In this document: piece by piece, positions 8,927-22,067 of the stretch
Position numbering within the stretch: the stretch's first letter is position 1
Layout: each line of letters begins with the position of its first letter
Assembly (NCBI GenBank): GCA_033439795.1
Contig: JAUTDP010000002.1
Span: 4,588,001 to 4,652,000 of the forward strand
DNA: 64,000 nt
Direction: 5' to 3'
DNA from: Sordaria brevicollis
Lineage: Eukaryota; Ascomycota; Sordariomycetes; Sordariales; Sordariaceae
Position numbers and translations under genes: made by a program
The notes under the pieces: generated by a model
Database searches by the model: none
The model's input: only the letters and a program-made list of their open reading frames with translations
What the model was told of the DNA's origin: nothing

Positions 8927-11171
8927 TTAAACAATAATGATCGACTTCTCCTCACCAGCCCGGGAGCGAAGAAATGCAAGATATCCTTCGGAATCGGTAC
9001 CGATCACCCCAAAATCGAACGAGCATGTGGCGATACCAAGTCGCTCATACCTCCCAGGTTTGTCAGCTGACAACCCCAGGACCAAAAATAAAAACTCCCC
9101 TTTGCTGTCATTCCATTGAGTGCGATAGGCAACGAAGAGCAGATGGACGGGAGTATCAAACACTGTTCGAAACAACAGTGAATGGTCGATTTTTGTTGTA
9201 GGACTCGTACATGTAGTAGGCGAACGTAGACGGCGAACTGATCTCTCGATGTTGCCGTGCTCGTCTGTCGCGTCGAATTCCTCCAAAACTGTGTCGGGAA
9301 TCAATTGGAACTTGTTTGCGTCTTCTTCGTCGAAAGGAGAGTCTTCAAACTCTACTTCATACCAGAAATTGCCGTCGGAGTTTTCCACAGCATGGAGAGT
9401 AGCAGTGGGCATATAACCACGGACTTGGAGCCAGCCGTCTTTGACCCGACCAAAGGGATCCTTGCCCTCTGGCGTGGAGCTGGCGTCTTCAACGACGCTT
9501 TGCCATATCATATCTTCCAAGAGAACCTCGTCCATGAAAGAGACTTTGGCGGTGATTGATGCCCACGAAAAACTCGGTGCGATGTAATCCTCTGGGGCAT
9601 ACGTAAGAGAGGCGTCGTCGTAGTCGTCGAGATTCTGCCACAATATGTCAAGAGGGAGATTGTCTTTCCACAGCCCAGCAATGTATTGGGAGTTGGTGCG
9701 TTGCTGGGAGACGCTCGCAAGACCGGAAAGAGCGGGCAGCTTGTCCAGGGACACAGTAAGCAGCCGACTGCTATATTCCTCAACAGTAGTGGCCCATTCT
9801 TTGAACTCTTTGGCGGCGATTGTGTTGGGGTCAGTCGATAGTGGCGCATCGGAATGGTCGGGCTCATCAAGCGCGGCTGTTTCATCAACATCCTTCCCAC
9901 ATTGACACCGTCGATGGCTTTGGCATGACCATCGAACCTCATACAGGTGATACTTTATCACTCTTCTCGAAAGCATTGCCTCCTGAAGCGTCCAGCCGCG
10001 AGTGCTCCATGGCACCGGGTTGCCCTGAGCAGGACCACCATCGGTCGTATAATGGCCGGTAAGCCAGTCGTGGAGTTGCAAACGGGCACCCATCAGAGTT
10101 GTTCGCTTCTCGTGATTGACCCATTCCGTGTAGAGGGCTCCTTGTACCAAGTGTTGGTTGTCGGGTAATGACGAGAAAGGAACCCCTCGGACACGTCCGC
10201 GGCAGTGGCCGCAATGACGGTGACGTATGCGTTGCGGTACACGGAGGCCATTCGCGAGGACTCTACCTCCCAGTCTGCCCGCGAATCCTGAATGATACAC
10301 AATGCATCGATCCACAGGTACCTTTGGTTCAACGATCGTGTCACGGTGACGGCGTCCTGTAAGGTTTTTGGCAAGCTAGAAACGGGGAGGCCCATCTTCA
10401 TGGCGTCCATGTTATTGGCCACCAGTTTGAGGGTTTTCCCTTTACCCCAACAGTAGCTGAGGGCAACATAAGTTTCAGTATGCCCTACTGGGAGTGATGT
10501 ACTCTCAACGAGCCGTATTTGACCTCCTCCTTTATCTTCATGCCCTACATCCAGGAGGCGCGTCGGCATTTCCTGCGACGAGGGCTTACATCCTGGGTGC
10601 TTCGCATCACACTCGCGGAGACAAGATCGGATAAACTCGTATGCCTCGGGTGTCTGAGGCGATTCAAGTAGCTGAGGATCGAGCCGGCTGACGTCTTGAG
10701 GAATACCAGGCCAAGCCGGAGGCAGTCCTGTAATGTATACTCCTTTGTAAGTGTTTCAATCCGGCAATTGAACAGAACAAACAAGCAAGTAGGTAATAAC
10801 TTACCTTCTGGAGTGAAGAACTGAATGACGCAATCTTCCTGGCCAATACTCCTCCTAAACCTGCCAGAATGAGCAACCCTGTAGTCTGCTTCTTTGCCCT
10901 GAACCCTCCTTAGGAAGAAGGCAGAGCTCCGATTCTCGTCATCTCCTGCGGAGGCAAAATGGTCTTCTACCTGGATAAGCAACTTGCAATAACGGCATCC
11001 TTGAGCGGCTGAAGCTTCAACCAGTTCTCTCAGCGGGCAGGGGAGCTGGCCGATAGCCGGGAATTGCAAATCCCGGCAGTTCCTACACTTCTGTGATTTG
11101 TAAGTTTGCGAGCAAAGACCATGGGACGACATGAACTGCCAGAGAGTACATACCTGACGGGATATGGGCAT
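8927..11171 (-). pseudogene. HET-domain (heterokaryon incompatibility) gene, copy 1, frameshifted
   Basis: This is the paralogue of the intact gene at 23974-26067. Exon 1 runs 11171-10805 (alternative ATG at 11132), followed by a 77 bp intron (10728-10804) and an exon from 10727. The HET signature reads ALSYCWGKGK, YLWIDALCIIQD, then SRMASVYRNAYVTV. Near 10126-10138 the frame breaks: the protein reads WYKEP and then drifts to a stop at 10093. The remainder (EWVNHEK, RGWTLQEAMLSRR, on to the stop at 8927) continues in another frame with clear similarity to copy 2. Against the paralogue the change is a net loss of one base. As sequenced it would make a truncated HET protein. A sequencing error or an unrecognised intron are the alternatives. 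Confidence 0.75.
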
Positions 11172-11694
11172 CTTGCCGGAGGAAATCGGCGAAAGCCAGC
11201 AAGAAACGGTGCAGAATGGATGACACAGCAGAGAAAGCTGTAAGTTGGAAAGACGCCGCCTGTTGTGCGAATCTGCCGGGCCTCTGCCTTCTTAACATAA
11301 CGTCAGAATCCTCAGCTTTGACAATCGATTTCGGCCTCATGAGGCCGGGGGCTTTGGTGAGATCCACTGGCTTCGTAAAATGCACGAATGAATCTGGACA
11401 TGAGAAGAGCTGAATTTTTCCAATCATGTAAGTGGTTGTCAGCGTCGCATGTCCCCTCACAGCCTAGTTCTAGCCTTGACGTGTCAAGAGTACATTGGCA
11501 CGACGCCAATCCACATCACACCAAACAGCAATATCCTCTCGTATAGTCTTAATCAATGATCAGTTCTAACCACCTGACGGCTTCACTCGTGCCCAAAACG
11601 ATATTACACGGCAGTATCAACACAGAGTATTTGTATTTGCTTTCAATATCCCATTCAATCGCTTACAGAGTTGCTCTTAAATCGTACCGCCACC
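11172..11694. other. Intergenic, upstream of HET copy 1
   Basis: The stretch lies between the 5' end of HET copy 1 and the 3' end of TRAPPC11, both on the minus strand. It presumably holds the HET promoter and the TRAPPC11 3' UTR. Short open frames here show no family features, and I see no repeat or RNA gene. Confidence 0.5.
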
Positions 11695-14600
11695 TTATAC
11701 GTCTCCATCTTCTCCCCCATCCTCGTCACTAGCACCAGTAGGTACCCAAACCAAAAACCCACCCTCCTTCGCATCCAACTTGACCCCCTCAGACGCTGGA
11801 ATCACCCTCAGCACTTTCTGGAAGTACTTATCTCTCACAGTCAAGCCTGGTTTGATCCAGTATCCTCGTTCTCCGCCGTCCTTCTTCTTCTCCCTATTAC
11901 CGTCGCCACCATCAACCTCAACTTTGATGCCCTCACCCTTTTCTTCCGATCCGTTCGGTGCTAGGCCAGTAGGTAAGATACGGTACTCCACCTCCCTCCT
12001 ACTCACCGGCAGGACAGAAACTGCCGACAGTTTCGGTCCCGAGAAAGCGAACTCGTCCGAGGTATCCATCGACACGCCAAATGTGAGGAAATGGTTGGAG
12101 GCGTTTTCGATGATTACCCGTAGCAGAATCAGGGGCGTAAGTGAGTCGGGCCCTTCGGAGAGGTAAGATACTTGGGCGAGAACGCGGGGTTCGATCCCGA
12201 AGAGAGAAAACCGGGGGCAGGGGAGGGTGGTGGTATTTATCACTTCCTCCTCTTCGCCGTCCTGTTCAGGCGAAGAAGTTGGGATACGTTTCCACCTTAT
12301 GACCATTGCCAAGTCAAGTGGCGCCGGACCGCGATCGTCCAGACTTAGTTTCTGAGCGACAATATCAAACGATGTAGTCTCGATCGTGTGCGGTTTGACT
12401 AGCTTTCCTTGGTCGGGGAGGGGGTCGCGGCGGGTTATGAGGCAGGTCATTGGTTGAGGACCATGGGATTGTTGGCCAGGTTGTGATTGTCGGAGGACCT
12501 TAACGTCTAGGTCTACTACTTTGAGATCTTCGGACGCAAAAGAGGCGTATCGGGTTAGGAGGGACCAAGATTGGGTGAGGCCTTTGTAGGAAACCACTGC
12601 TTCGTCGTTGTCCTCTTGAGATGGAAGGGAAAGGGGCTGGATTCCTTCGGCGTCAAAGAATGAAGGCCAGGGGTCCGGGTGTACGCGCGGTAGGAGTTCA
12701 TAGTTGGCTTCGAAGGGGTTGAAGACGTTGAGTTGGTAGACGGCCGTTTGGATGATGGTCGTTCCAGGGTTGGTGGGCAGGTGGTAGACTACCCGCAAGG
12801 TCAACTCATAGCGCGAGGGTCGCTCGATGGGTGGGAATGACAGGCGGACGGTGGTGGTATTGCTTGGTTGAATATCGCCAAGGAAATAGGAGGAGACTTT
12901 AGATTCACGGCCCGAGGAGCTGCTGGTTGACGATTTCTTGTTGTCTTCATTGGAGTCTTCAGAGACGACTTCTACTGTGAATGATGGTGCAGTCAATGAT
13001 GCTTCGTCCTCGTCGCAGAACAAGAGCGCGTCGAACTTGGATGGGGCTTCCACGTCTTCGGCATTGTAGATGTCAAAGTCTAGTGTGATCGCCTCGTTGG
13101 TGTAGTACTGCTCCTTGATCTCGCTCTTGATCTCCATTTTAGGAGGCCTCGGAAGGATTCGAAGAGACAACGGGCTGACTGGCCGTGTGATACGCTTCCT
13201 GGTCGAGGGCGTGGGATACCAGATATGGGTCATGTTGGGCATATCCCGGAGCTTGAGAGACTGGTGGAGGTCGAAGGACTCGGTTTCCAACGATGCGATA
13301 ACTGAGAGAGCGGTCACTTCACCTTGTTCGCGGAGCGGTATGTCCAGAACAAAGACGAGAGTCTGACCAGGGGGCAGGGTCAGATCGGTGGTGCCTTGTA
13401 ACTCAGTCCCTCTGTCATCTTCGGTCGAGTCTTCCGTCGTTGGTTCTCTATCGTTGGGGGTGACATCCTCAAGGGATACTGGACAGAGGACAATGGTGCC
13501 GTGTTTTTGTCGCCTGTTGTCTTCTTCGGCTTTGTGTTTCAGTACGAGGGTATTAATGCTACCATTGAACCTGACCTCGATCCTGCTGAATGGTATTGGG
13601 GCGGATTCCGCATGGGCATTGGAACAGAGGCACAACTGGGCACGAGTAGTCTGGCCTGCTTTCCCTTCCTCATCTCTGAAGACAAAGGTAGCCGAAATGG
13701 GCGAGATGATTTGGCCATCTGCGATGTTGATAAGCGGCTTGGTTTCTGGTGTTGTCGATTGTAGGGACTTTGCGATGTCATATTGCCAGTTTTTGCGTTT
13801 TGTGAAGCCTAGTCCATCTTTAGCAAACGAAGACACTCGAGATTCTCAGAACCTTACCTCTATCCAACAACTCCCAGTCAATGGTAACGACATCAGCAAG
13901 TTCACCAACTTTTGAGGCGGCTGTTCTTAGATTCCAGCTGACTTCCTCAGCCAGTGTTGGCCAACGCTCCTTCCTGAAGGCCATATTTTGCCAGATAGGC
14001 CGAAGCAACTCGACAACCTTGGCCCATTCTTGCCTGAGATTAAGTTCCCGGGCCAGCTCTAGAGACAACTCTGCAGCCAACCGTATTTGGTCTCTCTGCT
14101 TAAACTCGCGAAGTGCTCGTGACAGGCAGTCAATAATCATGCCGTTATGGTCAACACCCTGATACGACATGTGCTCGAGAGGAAACTCCTCATGGGGTTC
14201 TGGACACATAAAAGTGTCGTATGTAAAGCCCCTGCTAGCAATATGCGACGCTGGAGAGGAGCCTGGCGGCCTTCTGTCATCTTCAGGCATAGCACGCGCT
14301 CGAGCTCTCCGGGCATACAAGTGCCTAGAAGCCAGACGGTACCAATAACCAGTGTGGTGGAGAAACTCCCACGGCTGTAGTCGCTCGCCTAAGATGTTTT
14401 TCTCTGGTATGAGATAGAGCCGCATTTCAGCAGGGTCGAACTCTGGAATACCAGCCTTCTCCATCAAGTTCGCCATGACAATTGCCCACCGCGCCTCCCA
14501 GGCCTCCCACCCATAGTTGCTGGTGCCTCTTCCAAGACGCTCGACAAGATCCGCCATCCTTTCGCGATGAAACTGCCACCGGCGCACGGCTGCGCTGTTC

Positions 14601-15760
14601 TGAGCGCCCCATAACAAGCAGCGAATGGAGCGAATTGCTATAACGTCAGCAAGAAGCCGAGCCTCGTTCCAGCGAGGACTCCAGCTTGGTATTAGTTCGA
14701 CAACCTCGGAGCTTAGCAAATTTTCGTATGCTTGTTCGTAGGAGCGCAAAGCGTTCTCCATTTCCAGACGGTACTCGGCAAGCACGGCTGACTTGAAGTC
14801 GTATCGCACATTCCATCCTGCTAGCGAAAGCGTTTGCGAGGTGCCTGTTGTTGGCGGCACGGTTGGCGGTGGAGCCACGCCCCTTCCTCTCTTCTTACGA
14901 GAGTGTCTGCCTAGTTCCTTGTAGTATTCCATCGCAGCGCCGTATAGTGTGATCAACATGTTCTCGGCCATGCGCGCAAGGTCTTCGTGGGTTTCGTTGG
15001 GCGGCATGAGGAAGACTGACTTGGGGTCAAGTGCACAGCCCCTGCGAATGTTTTCGATGCGATCTTGAAGGTATTCGGTATGGTCGCCAACAGGATCGGA
15101 CAGAAGCACAATGGCCAACTTGATCTTGTATCCTGCCTGGATCAGCAGGTTCCGCAGCTTGTTGACATCGGACTTGATCTGGTTGTCGCCTAATGTGGTC
15201 TGGGTTGGATCGGAGACGAGGTTATAGAAGCAAAGCACGACACTGGGAATCAGTTCCTGGTGCTTCAATGTCCATTGCGCATCGATTAGACCGTCGGGAT
15301 ACAGAGGAGATATCGGAGTCAGAGGCGAGAATGGCGAGTGGAGGACGGCACCAGGGGGTGCTTCGATACCTTCAGGCAAGCGGGCACGACGAGGAGGAAG
15401 CAAAAAGGACTAAGAGAGAGTGATATAGGTTAGGCTACCATCCTCTGATCATGATATCTGTTGTAGTGTCCGAAGAGTACTGACCCTCTCTGCTGACTTG
15501 ACTCGGAACCGGTAGCGAAGCTGGTGCTCGTATGCGATACATGGTAGGTTCGAGGCATCTCGCTCCTGGATATAGTGGAGCAGAGCTTGGGCGGGAGGAA
15601 GGTCGAGCGTAGGAAGGTCGGACTGGACTTGGATAGCCTGGTCCTTGATAGACTTGCTGAGCTCGGGGTTGTGTGCTGAGCTCGAGTTGGGAGGAGAGAC
15701 GCCGAGGGTGAGGAGGAAGGGGATGTTGTGGTCTAGACTGCCGCGCGGATAGTCGTCCAT
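11695..15760 (-). CDS. TRAPPC11: TRAPP complex subunit TRAPPC11 (Foie gras / Gryzun family)
   Basis: Three exons (15760-15485, 15409-13858, 13808-11695; introns of 75 and 49 bp) give 1313 residues. TRAPPC11 belongs to the TRAPP tethering complex in ER-Golgi and endomembrane traffic. The Foie-gras domain occupies roughly residues 200-420, with the characteristic RWNEARLLADVIAIRSIRCLLW stretch. Helical-repeat sequence follows, then a beta-rich Gryzun C-terminal half built of Ig-like segments. The N-terminal 90 residues open with a DHNIPFLLTLG motif. Metazoan TRAPPC11 is about 1130 residues, so this copy is somewhat longer, as other filamentous fungal copies are. The acceptor at 13809 was chosen over one 9 bp earlier, which would leave a 40 bp intron. 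It is divergent from DNA2. Confidence 0.88.
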
Positions 15761-16653
15761 GGTTGTGGCTTGTGCCGATTATTGTATATAGAGTTGAGGG
15801 AAGTGGTGGCTATAGTCGGTTCATAGTCTTGTTGTCGTGTCTGACCCAGCCGTAGAGGTACCTCTTGTAGGTAGAGGTAGTCTGATGTGCCCCGCGCCTG
15901 AGGTAGACTCCCACCGTAGATCGGATCGGCCGCGCACGTATCGCGAACCGTTCGAATGGTCTGAGTCGTTGTTGGACACTCTGTAATGTTTCTGTTGGTG
16001 AGAGACTAGTCCCCCGTTTTCGATTGTCGGGTTACAGAGAGGTGGGCAGCCTTGGCGGTAAGGCTCCCTCGAGGCGGGATCAGACGGAATGGAGGTTGAA
16101 GAGTTGAAGAGTTGAAGCTGCCAGAGATGAAGTGAAGTTGGACTTGGAGCTCTTGATGCGACGCTGTAGCACAGGCGGCTGAACCGCTAGACGTCAGCGG
16201 ACCACATGTCCTACAGGGGTGCTAAAGTGTGGGGCTTATCTTATCGCAGCGGTACCTGCCGCAACCTCCAGGCACCCCCTGCTAACAATTAATACTTTCG
16301 AGGTTCGCTGGAGGGGGGGTCTGGGTTTAATTGATTGACTGGCAGAAGCGTGCATTGATTGTGTGCGAGGAAACGCGCCTGTCATCGCGTGTTCTTCGGA
16401 CTTCTTCCCGTTCACCTCACAACTCCTCGACTAAAAAGTACCCAACCCAGGCTGCAGACTCCGGATTCTCAGGCCATGGGCACACGATATTAAGTCGTCT
16501 CCTAATTCGTGCTTCGACCATACACCATTGCTCCATCTTGGACATTTTTGGTCATTCGGCAGCGCAATTACCAAAAGGCCATCAGCGCCGTCGCCGTTGG
16601 TTGTTTTTGTTTACTTTATTCTTATTTTGGTCACCCGGGACAACGCCTCAACA
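15761..16653. promoter_or_regulatory. Divergent promoter region TRAPPC11 / DNA2
   Basis: This is 893 bp between two diverging starts. Near DNA2 there are two ACGCGN-type cores (ACGCGC at 16373-16378 and TCGCGT, the inverse of ACGCGA, at 16385-16390). These resemble the MluI cell-cycle box bound by MBF in yeasts. No strong TATA, repeat or RNA gene is seen. Confidence 0.4.
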
Positions 16654-19600
16654 ATGCCTCTCCAAAAGTCGTTTTCAGACGCCCATGGTCAACCCCCAAA
16701 GGTCAGTCGCAGCATGTCATTCATCAAGCAAGTTAATGATTGTTTTGACTAACCTGAGAATTGTGGGTAGCGCGGAGGATGGTCGAGGACGAGAAGCAAT
16801 CCCACGGCCAACACCGCCGCCAGCAGAGGGCCTCTACAATCATTAGCCCCCGTCTCGGAGTCTACCAAGAACAAGCTCCAGGCTTTCCGATCCGATGAGA
16901 CGGCTTCCAAGCCGCCAAAGTCTGCAAAATCTGCAAAGGCTGTCCCCAACGAGCACCAAAAAGAGAACGTCGACATCAAGTCGGTCCCGAGGAAGAGGCC
17001 ATTACCAGACTCCAATGACGAGGAATCAAATGACGCCAAGACGCCAGCTGATCGCGCTTCATGGAAAGAGCTGCTCAACGTACCCGAAGCCACCTCTGAA
17101 GAGGAAGATTCCCAGGAGAAATCGCCAAATGACAAGGTCGAGTGGAGGTCCGGCTTGCCCCTAGAAATACCCCCCTCGCCCATGGTCTCAAAACATGGCA
17201 AGAGACGCGCAAGAAGCTCTTCACCTGTTTCATCACCGGCTGCCAAGTTCACCACTCCACATGTCGCTCTCAAGAGGGTTGCCGCCACTTCCAACACACC
17301 CCATGCGGATCCTGCCTCTGACATGTGGACGCGTTTCTCGTCTGATGCAACCGAGGCGAGCCCCTCAAGCCACAAGAACCCACTCTTTGCCCAGCTGATG
17401 GCATCCTCCTCGCCTCGTCCACAATCAGTCGATCGATCGTTGAAGAAGTCCGTCAGTTGCGGTTCCGCATGGCCCAAGCGACGCCGTACTATTTGTCCAG
17501 ATGAAGAACAAATAGCTTTCACTCAGGACACTCCCGGAAGAAAGAAGACGAGCCTTTTGTCAGACATACTACAATCCGTGGATGGAAAACTCAAGCCGAC
17601 TAGTGCTCCAGCACAAGCAAAGAAGTTTCCGTCTCCCAAGAAGAAGTCGCCATCAAAACGACAGACATCATCACAAACTATTCCTGATCAGAGCTCCTCT
17701 CCATCAAGGAAGAAGGCTGAACGGCATACCACCGAAGCTGCTGTCTCAAATCTACCAGAGAAGGCGTCTTCGGACTACGGTGATGACGACTTTGACTTTG
17801 ATGATGACACTCTTCTCGAATTGGACGCTAGTTTCCTCGGTCGGGGTGAGGGCAGTACTCTCATAGCAAGCGACGCTGTCTCGCCAGCTCCACAAGAGTC
17901 GTCAAAGACAGCAGCCGATAAGGACGAGTTTGGTGACCTTGATGACGATATCTTTGATGGGGCAGAAGACCTGGTGGCTCAAGTCGAGTCTGCAACACAG
18001 CAGCCTACTGTGAGGCTATCACCCAGAAAGAGATTCTCTCCTCAGAAAAGACAGTCACCTAGGAAGCGGCAGTCACCAAAGAAGTTGCCGCAGCAGGTTA
18101 CGGTCGATGAGGATGACGAGTTCGGTGATGACTTTGGTGATGATTTTGACTTTGATGCGGTTGAAATGGCTGCGACACAGCATGCCAGCCATGCGCAGGA
18201 TGCTTCTTCACATGTATGTTTATGAAAGTGAGCTTGTCGGTCCAAAAAAGAAGGAAGTGCGTTTGCTAAGACCTATCATATTAGCCTAGTCAAAAACCTA
18301 GAGCCATCCAACGGTATCTAGTAACCAATGTCCTTGAGACTTCATACACGGATGACCGTGGTCGTGAATCCCCAGAAAAGGTATGATATCCGTCGCTGTA
18401 GCAACCCATTTCCTTTGCTAATACTGTCCATCTTCAGATCCTCATCGTACAGGCTGATAGAACCAACTCTGTGCGAACTATCCATCTCCGAGGCGACTGG
18501 TTTGACACTCCCGCCAGTGTCAGCGCATATGTCCACATCATCGGCGAGTTTGAGGAGCACGGGAAATGCGTTATCGACAACAACCAGAACATGCTAATTC
18601 TACATCCTGATCAGCTGATCTCGTCGACTGTTGTTGCCGACTCGTTCAGCTGCATGCGCCGTGCTGTCCTGCAGGACAGAGTAAAAGCCACCAGTGACTT
18701 GTCCCCTGCACTGGTCTACGGTACTATCCTGCACGAAATCTTCCAGGAAGCCTTGGTGGCCAACAAGTGGGATCCGGCATTCCTCACCAATGTCATCAAC
18801 AAGACTCTTGAGAAACATCTCGAGGATCTGTATATCCTCAAGGTGAGCATGGATGATGCAAAGAGTCATGTGCAGTCCAAGATGCCTGAGCTCCGATCTT
18901 GGGCTCAGCTCTTTGTGACTTCTCAGCCAAAGCCTGATGCCATCGTGCAAGGTCGCAACGGGGACAAGGCCACCATGTGTGTCAGCAAGCTTCTTGATGT
19001 CGAAGAGCATGTCTGGTCACCCATGTACGGTCTCAAGGGCAACATTGATGCCACCGTGCAGGTTACTATGCGCGACCCTCCAGCCAGGGGCTCGGGTTCA
19101 AAGCTGCCAACGACAAAGATTTTGACCGTCCCCTTTGAAGTCAAGACCGGCAAGAATGTCAACAGCAATCATCAAGCGCAGACGGCACTCTACAATCTGT
19201 TGCTCTCGGATCGCTACGACATTGAGATTGTCTACGGTATCTTGTACTACATGGAGACATCGCAGACGCTGCGCATCCCTGCAGTCCGGCATGAGGTCCG
19301 GCATATGATCATGCAGCGCAACCAGCTTGCCTGCTACATCCGTGAGCGAAGTGTCCAGCTTCCTCCAATGAAGAGGAACAAGAATGCGTGCGGCAGATGC
19401 TATGCCCAGACAACTTGTTTCATCTATCACAAGCTTGCCGATGACGGAGATGGCGAAACAAGCGCAATGAACGAGAAGTTTGACGAAGTTGTCCAGCATC
19501 TCAGCCCTGTCCACAAAGAGTTCTTCTTGAAGTGGGAAGAGCTTCTGACCAAGGAAGAAAAGGAGAGCCAAAAGCTTCGCAGGGAGCTATGGACCATGAT

Positions 19601-22067
19601 CAGCACAGAGCGTGAGAAGGTTGGACGTTGTTTCTCCAATGTCATCATCGAGGAGGGTTCGGCATATGAGAACCATCAACAGATGGGCAAGACCAATCGT
19701 TATGCATACACCTTTATCAAGGAGAAGCCTCCTCCTGGCTTTTCGTTCTTGGACTCGCAGTTAACAGTGGGCGAGCCCATTGTCATTTCTGACGAGCAAG
19801 GTCACTTTGCGCTTGCGCTCGGCTATGTTACTTCAGTGAGGAAGACTCGCATCGCCGTCGCGGTTGACAGAAGACTACACAATGCGCGCATCCGACAGCC
19901 GGGCTTCAATGAGGCTGACAACCAGGTCTTTGCCAGTATCATGCAGGTTCCTGGTTCCGGCGATAACACCCCGGAAGACTCGGAAGCTGGCCCTGTTCGC
20001 TACCGTCTAGACAAAGATGAGTTCAGCAATGGCATGGCAACAGTGCGCAACAACCTTGTTCAGGTCATGGCCGATGGGGTCTTTGGGTCCAAACAGATTC
20101 GAAGACTGGTGGTCGATCTGGAAGCACCGCGCTTCAAATCTGTGGCAACGCAGTACACGCTCCCTTCTACTGCGTCTGGCCAAGGTCTAAATGTTGATCA
20201 AAAGGCGGCCGTCGAGAAGGTCATGTCTGCGCAGGATTATGCTTTGGTGCTTGGTATGCCTGGTACGGGCAAGACTACCACCATTGCGCACATTATCCGT
20301 GCCTTGGTTAAGCAGAAGAAGACGGTTTTATTGACTTCTTATACCCATACCGCCGTTGACAACATTCTTCTGAAGCTCAAGGACGACGGTATTCCGATTC
20401 TCCGTCTTGGTCCTCCAGTCAAGGTTCACCCAGAGGTTCCTTCCTTCGCCACCCTTGCGGGCGTGCCGAAGACTTCCTTTTCGGAGATCCATGAGGCCTG
20501 GAACGACACCCCGATTGTGGCAACGACATGCTTGGGTATCAACCACCCTGTCTTTGCCGAGCGTATCTTCGACTACTGCATCGTTGACGAGGCTTCTCAG
20601 ATCACTTTGCCCATCTGCCTCGGCCCCATCCGTATGGCGCGCAAGTTCGTCCTAGTCGGTGACCACAACCAGCTCCCTCCTCTCGTACAAAACGAGGAAG
20701 CGCGTCTCGGCGGTCTCGACGTGAGCTTATTCAAGCTTCTCTCCGAGAAACATCCTCAAAGCGTGGTCAACCTCGAACATCAATACCGCATGTGCGAAGA
20801 CATCATGACGCTCTCCAACACGCTCATCTACAACGGCCGACTGAAATGCGGCACCGAAGCGCTCCGCACCACATCTCTCGACATCCCCAACATGGACGCT
20901 CTCGCATCCAAGCACTTTGACGCCGAGTCCTTCCTCGCCCACTCTCAACAGGTCACCCTAAAAGTAGGAGATAAGCTCTCCTTCTGCCCTGCCCCTTCCC
21001 CCACCACCTGCTGGCTCCGCGACCTCTTGGAGCCCTCCGCGCGCGTCCGCTTCATCAACACTGACTCCCTCCTCCCGCACTCGCGCGAAGAGAAGTCTAC
21101 TCGCGGTCAACGCATCGTCAACCCGCTCGAGTCTCGCATAGTCTGCCAACTAGTCGACTCTTTACTCACGGTCGGCGTGCCCGCCTCTGAGATAGGCGTG
21201 ATGACGCACTACCGCTCGCAACTTGCCCTACTGAAACATAACCTCAAGAACACCCTCGGTGGTTCTGCAGGAGCTGTAAGAGCGGGAGTAAAGGTAGCGG
21301 CGGAAGATATCGAGATGCACACCGCCGATCGGTTTCAGGGGAGAGATAAATCTGTGGTGGTGTTGTCCCTGGTGAGAAGTAACGAGGGGTGCAGCATTGG
21401 TGAATTACTCAAGGATTGGCGAAGAATCAACGTGGCGTTTACGCGAGCGAAAACCAAGCTTTTGGTTGTGGGCAGTCGTGAGACGTTGCGCGGGGCGTCG
21501 TCCGTGACAGGGTCTCCAGCGGTCGGTAGTCCCGAGCTTGGGGAGTCTGCTACCACCAATAACGGACAGGAGGAGGAAGGACAGGAAGGAAAAGAACCAG
21601 AAGGAGCAGAAATGCTCTCCCGCTTCGTGCGCATGATGGAAGATCGCAACTGGGTATACGAACTCCGTCCTGGCGCTTTGGACTCGCACAGATTTGCGGA
21701 TGCAAACGCTGTTTCTACGGCTGCTGATGCCCTAAGTCCGAGGAAACCGAATCCGGTGTTTAAATTGGCGAGTCCGAGGAAGGGGTCGGCGCTGAGTCCG
21801 TCGAAGAGGACTGCTAATGCCAAGCTACTTGGGAAGACTGGGTATAAGGTGCAGAGTAAGTTGTTGTTTGGGACGGGAAGTCAGGGGAAGGAGAACCAAG
21901 GGACTCAGAAGGGGTTGAAGAGTCCCAAGAAGGGAAGCGTCGTTGGAGGCGTGGCTGGGACAGAGAAACATAACCCCAAGCGTATTGGCATCAGCGAGCG
22001 CGCTATCATGAAGGGAAGGCCGATCATGAGGGATATCATGAATGAGATTACTGATGGGCGGTTTTGA
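16654..22067 (+). CDS. DNA2: DNA replication helicase/nuclease DNA2
   Basis: Four exons (16654-16701, 16771-18213, 18285-18380, 18438-22067), all joined in phase 0, give 1738 residues. DNA2 cleaves long 5' flaps during Okazaki fragment maturation and resects DNA ends. The first 530 residues are disordered and charged and include four SPxK motifs at S433, S439, S445 and S451. The RecB-like nuclease has its iron-sulphur cysteines at about C601 and in a C-x2-C-x5-C cluster from C847. Helicase motifs follow: Walker A GMPGTGKTT near 1135, VDEAS near 1245, GDHNQLPPL, QGRDKSVVVLS and RRINVAFTRAKTKL. The C-terminal 150 residues are basic and serine-proline rich. Exon 1 is only 16 codons, but its start has a good ACAATG context and its branch site is GACTAAC. 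Confidence 0.93.

Noticed and set aside
16749..17522. 257-residue minus-strand open frame over DNA2 exon 2
   Set aside because: Serine/leucine-rich mirror of the basic, serine-rich DNA2 N terminus.
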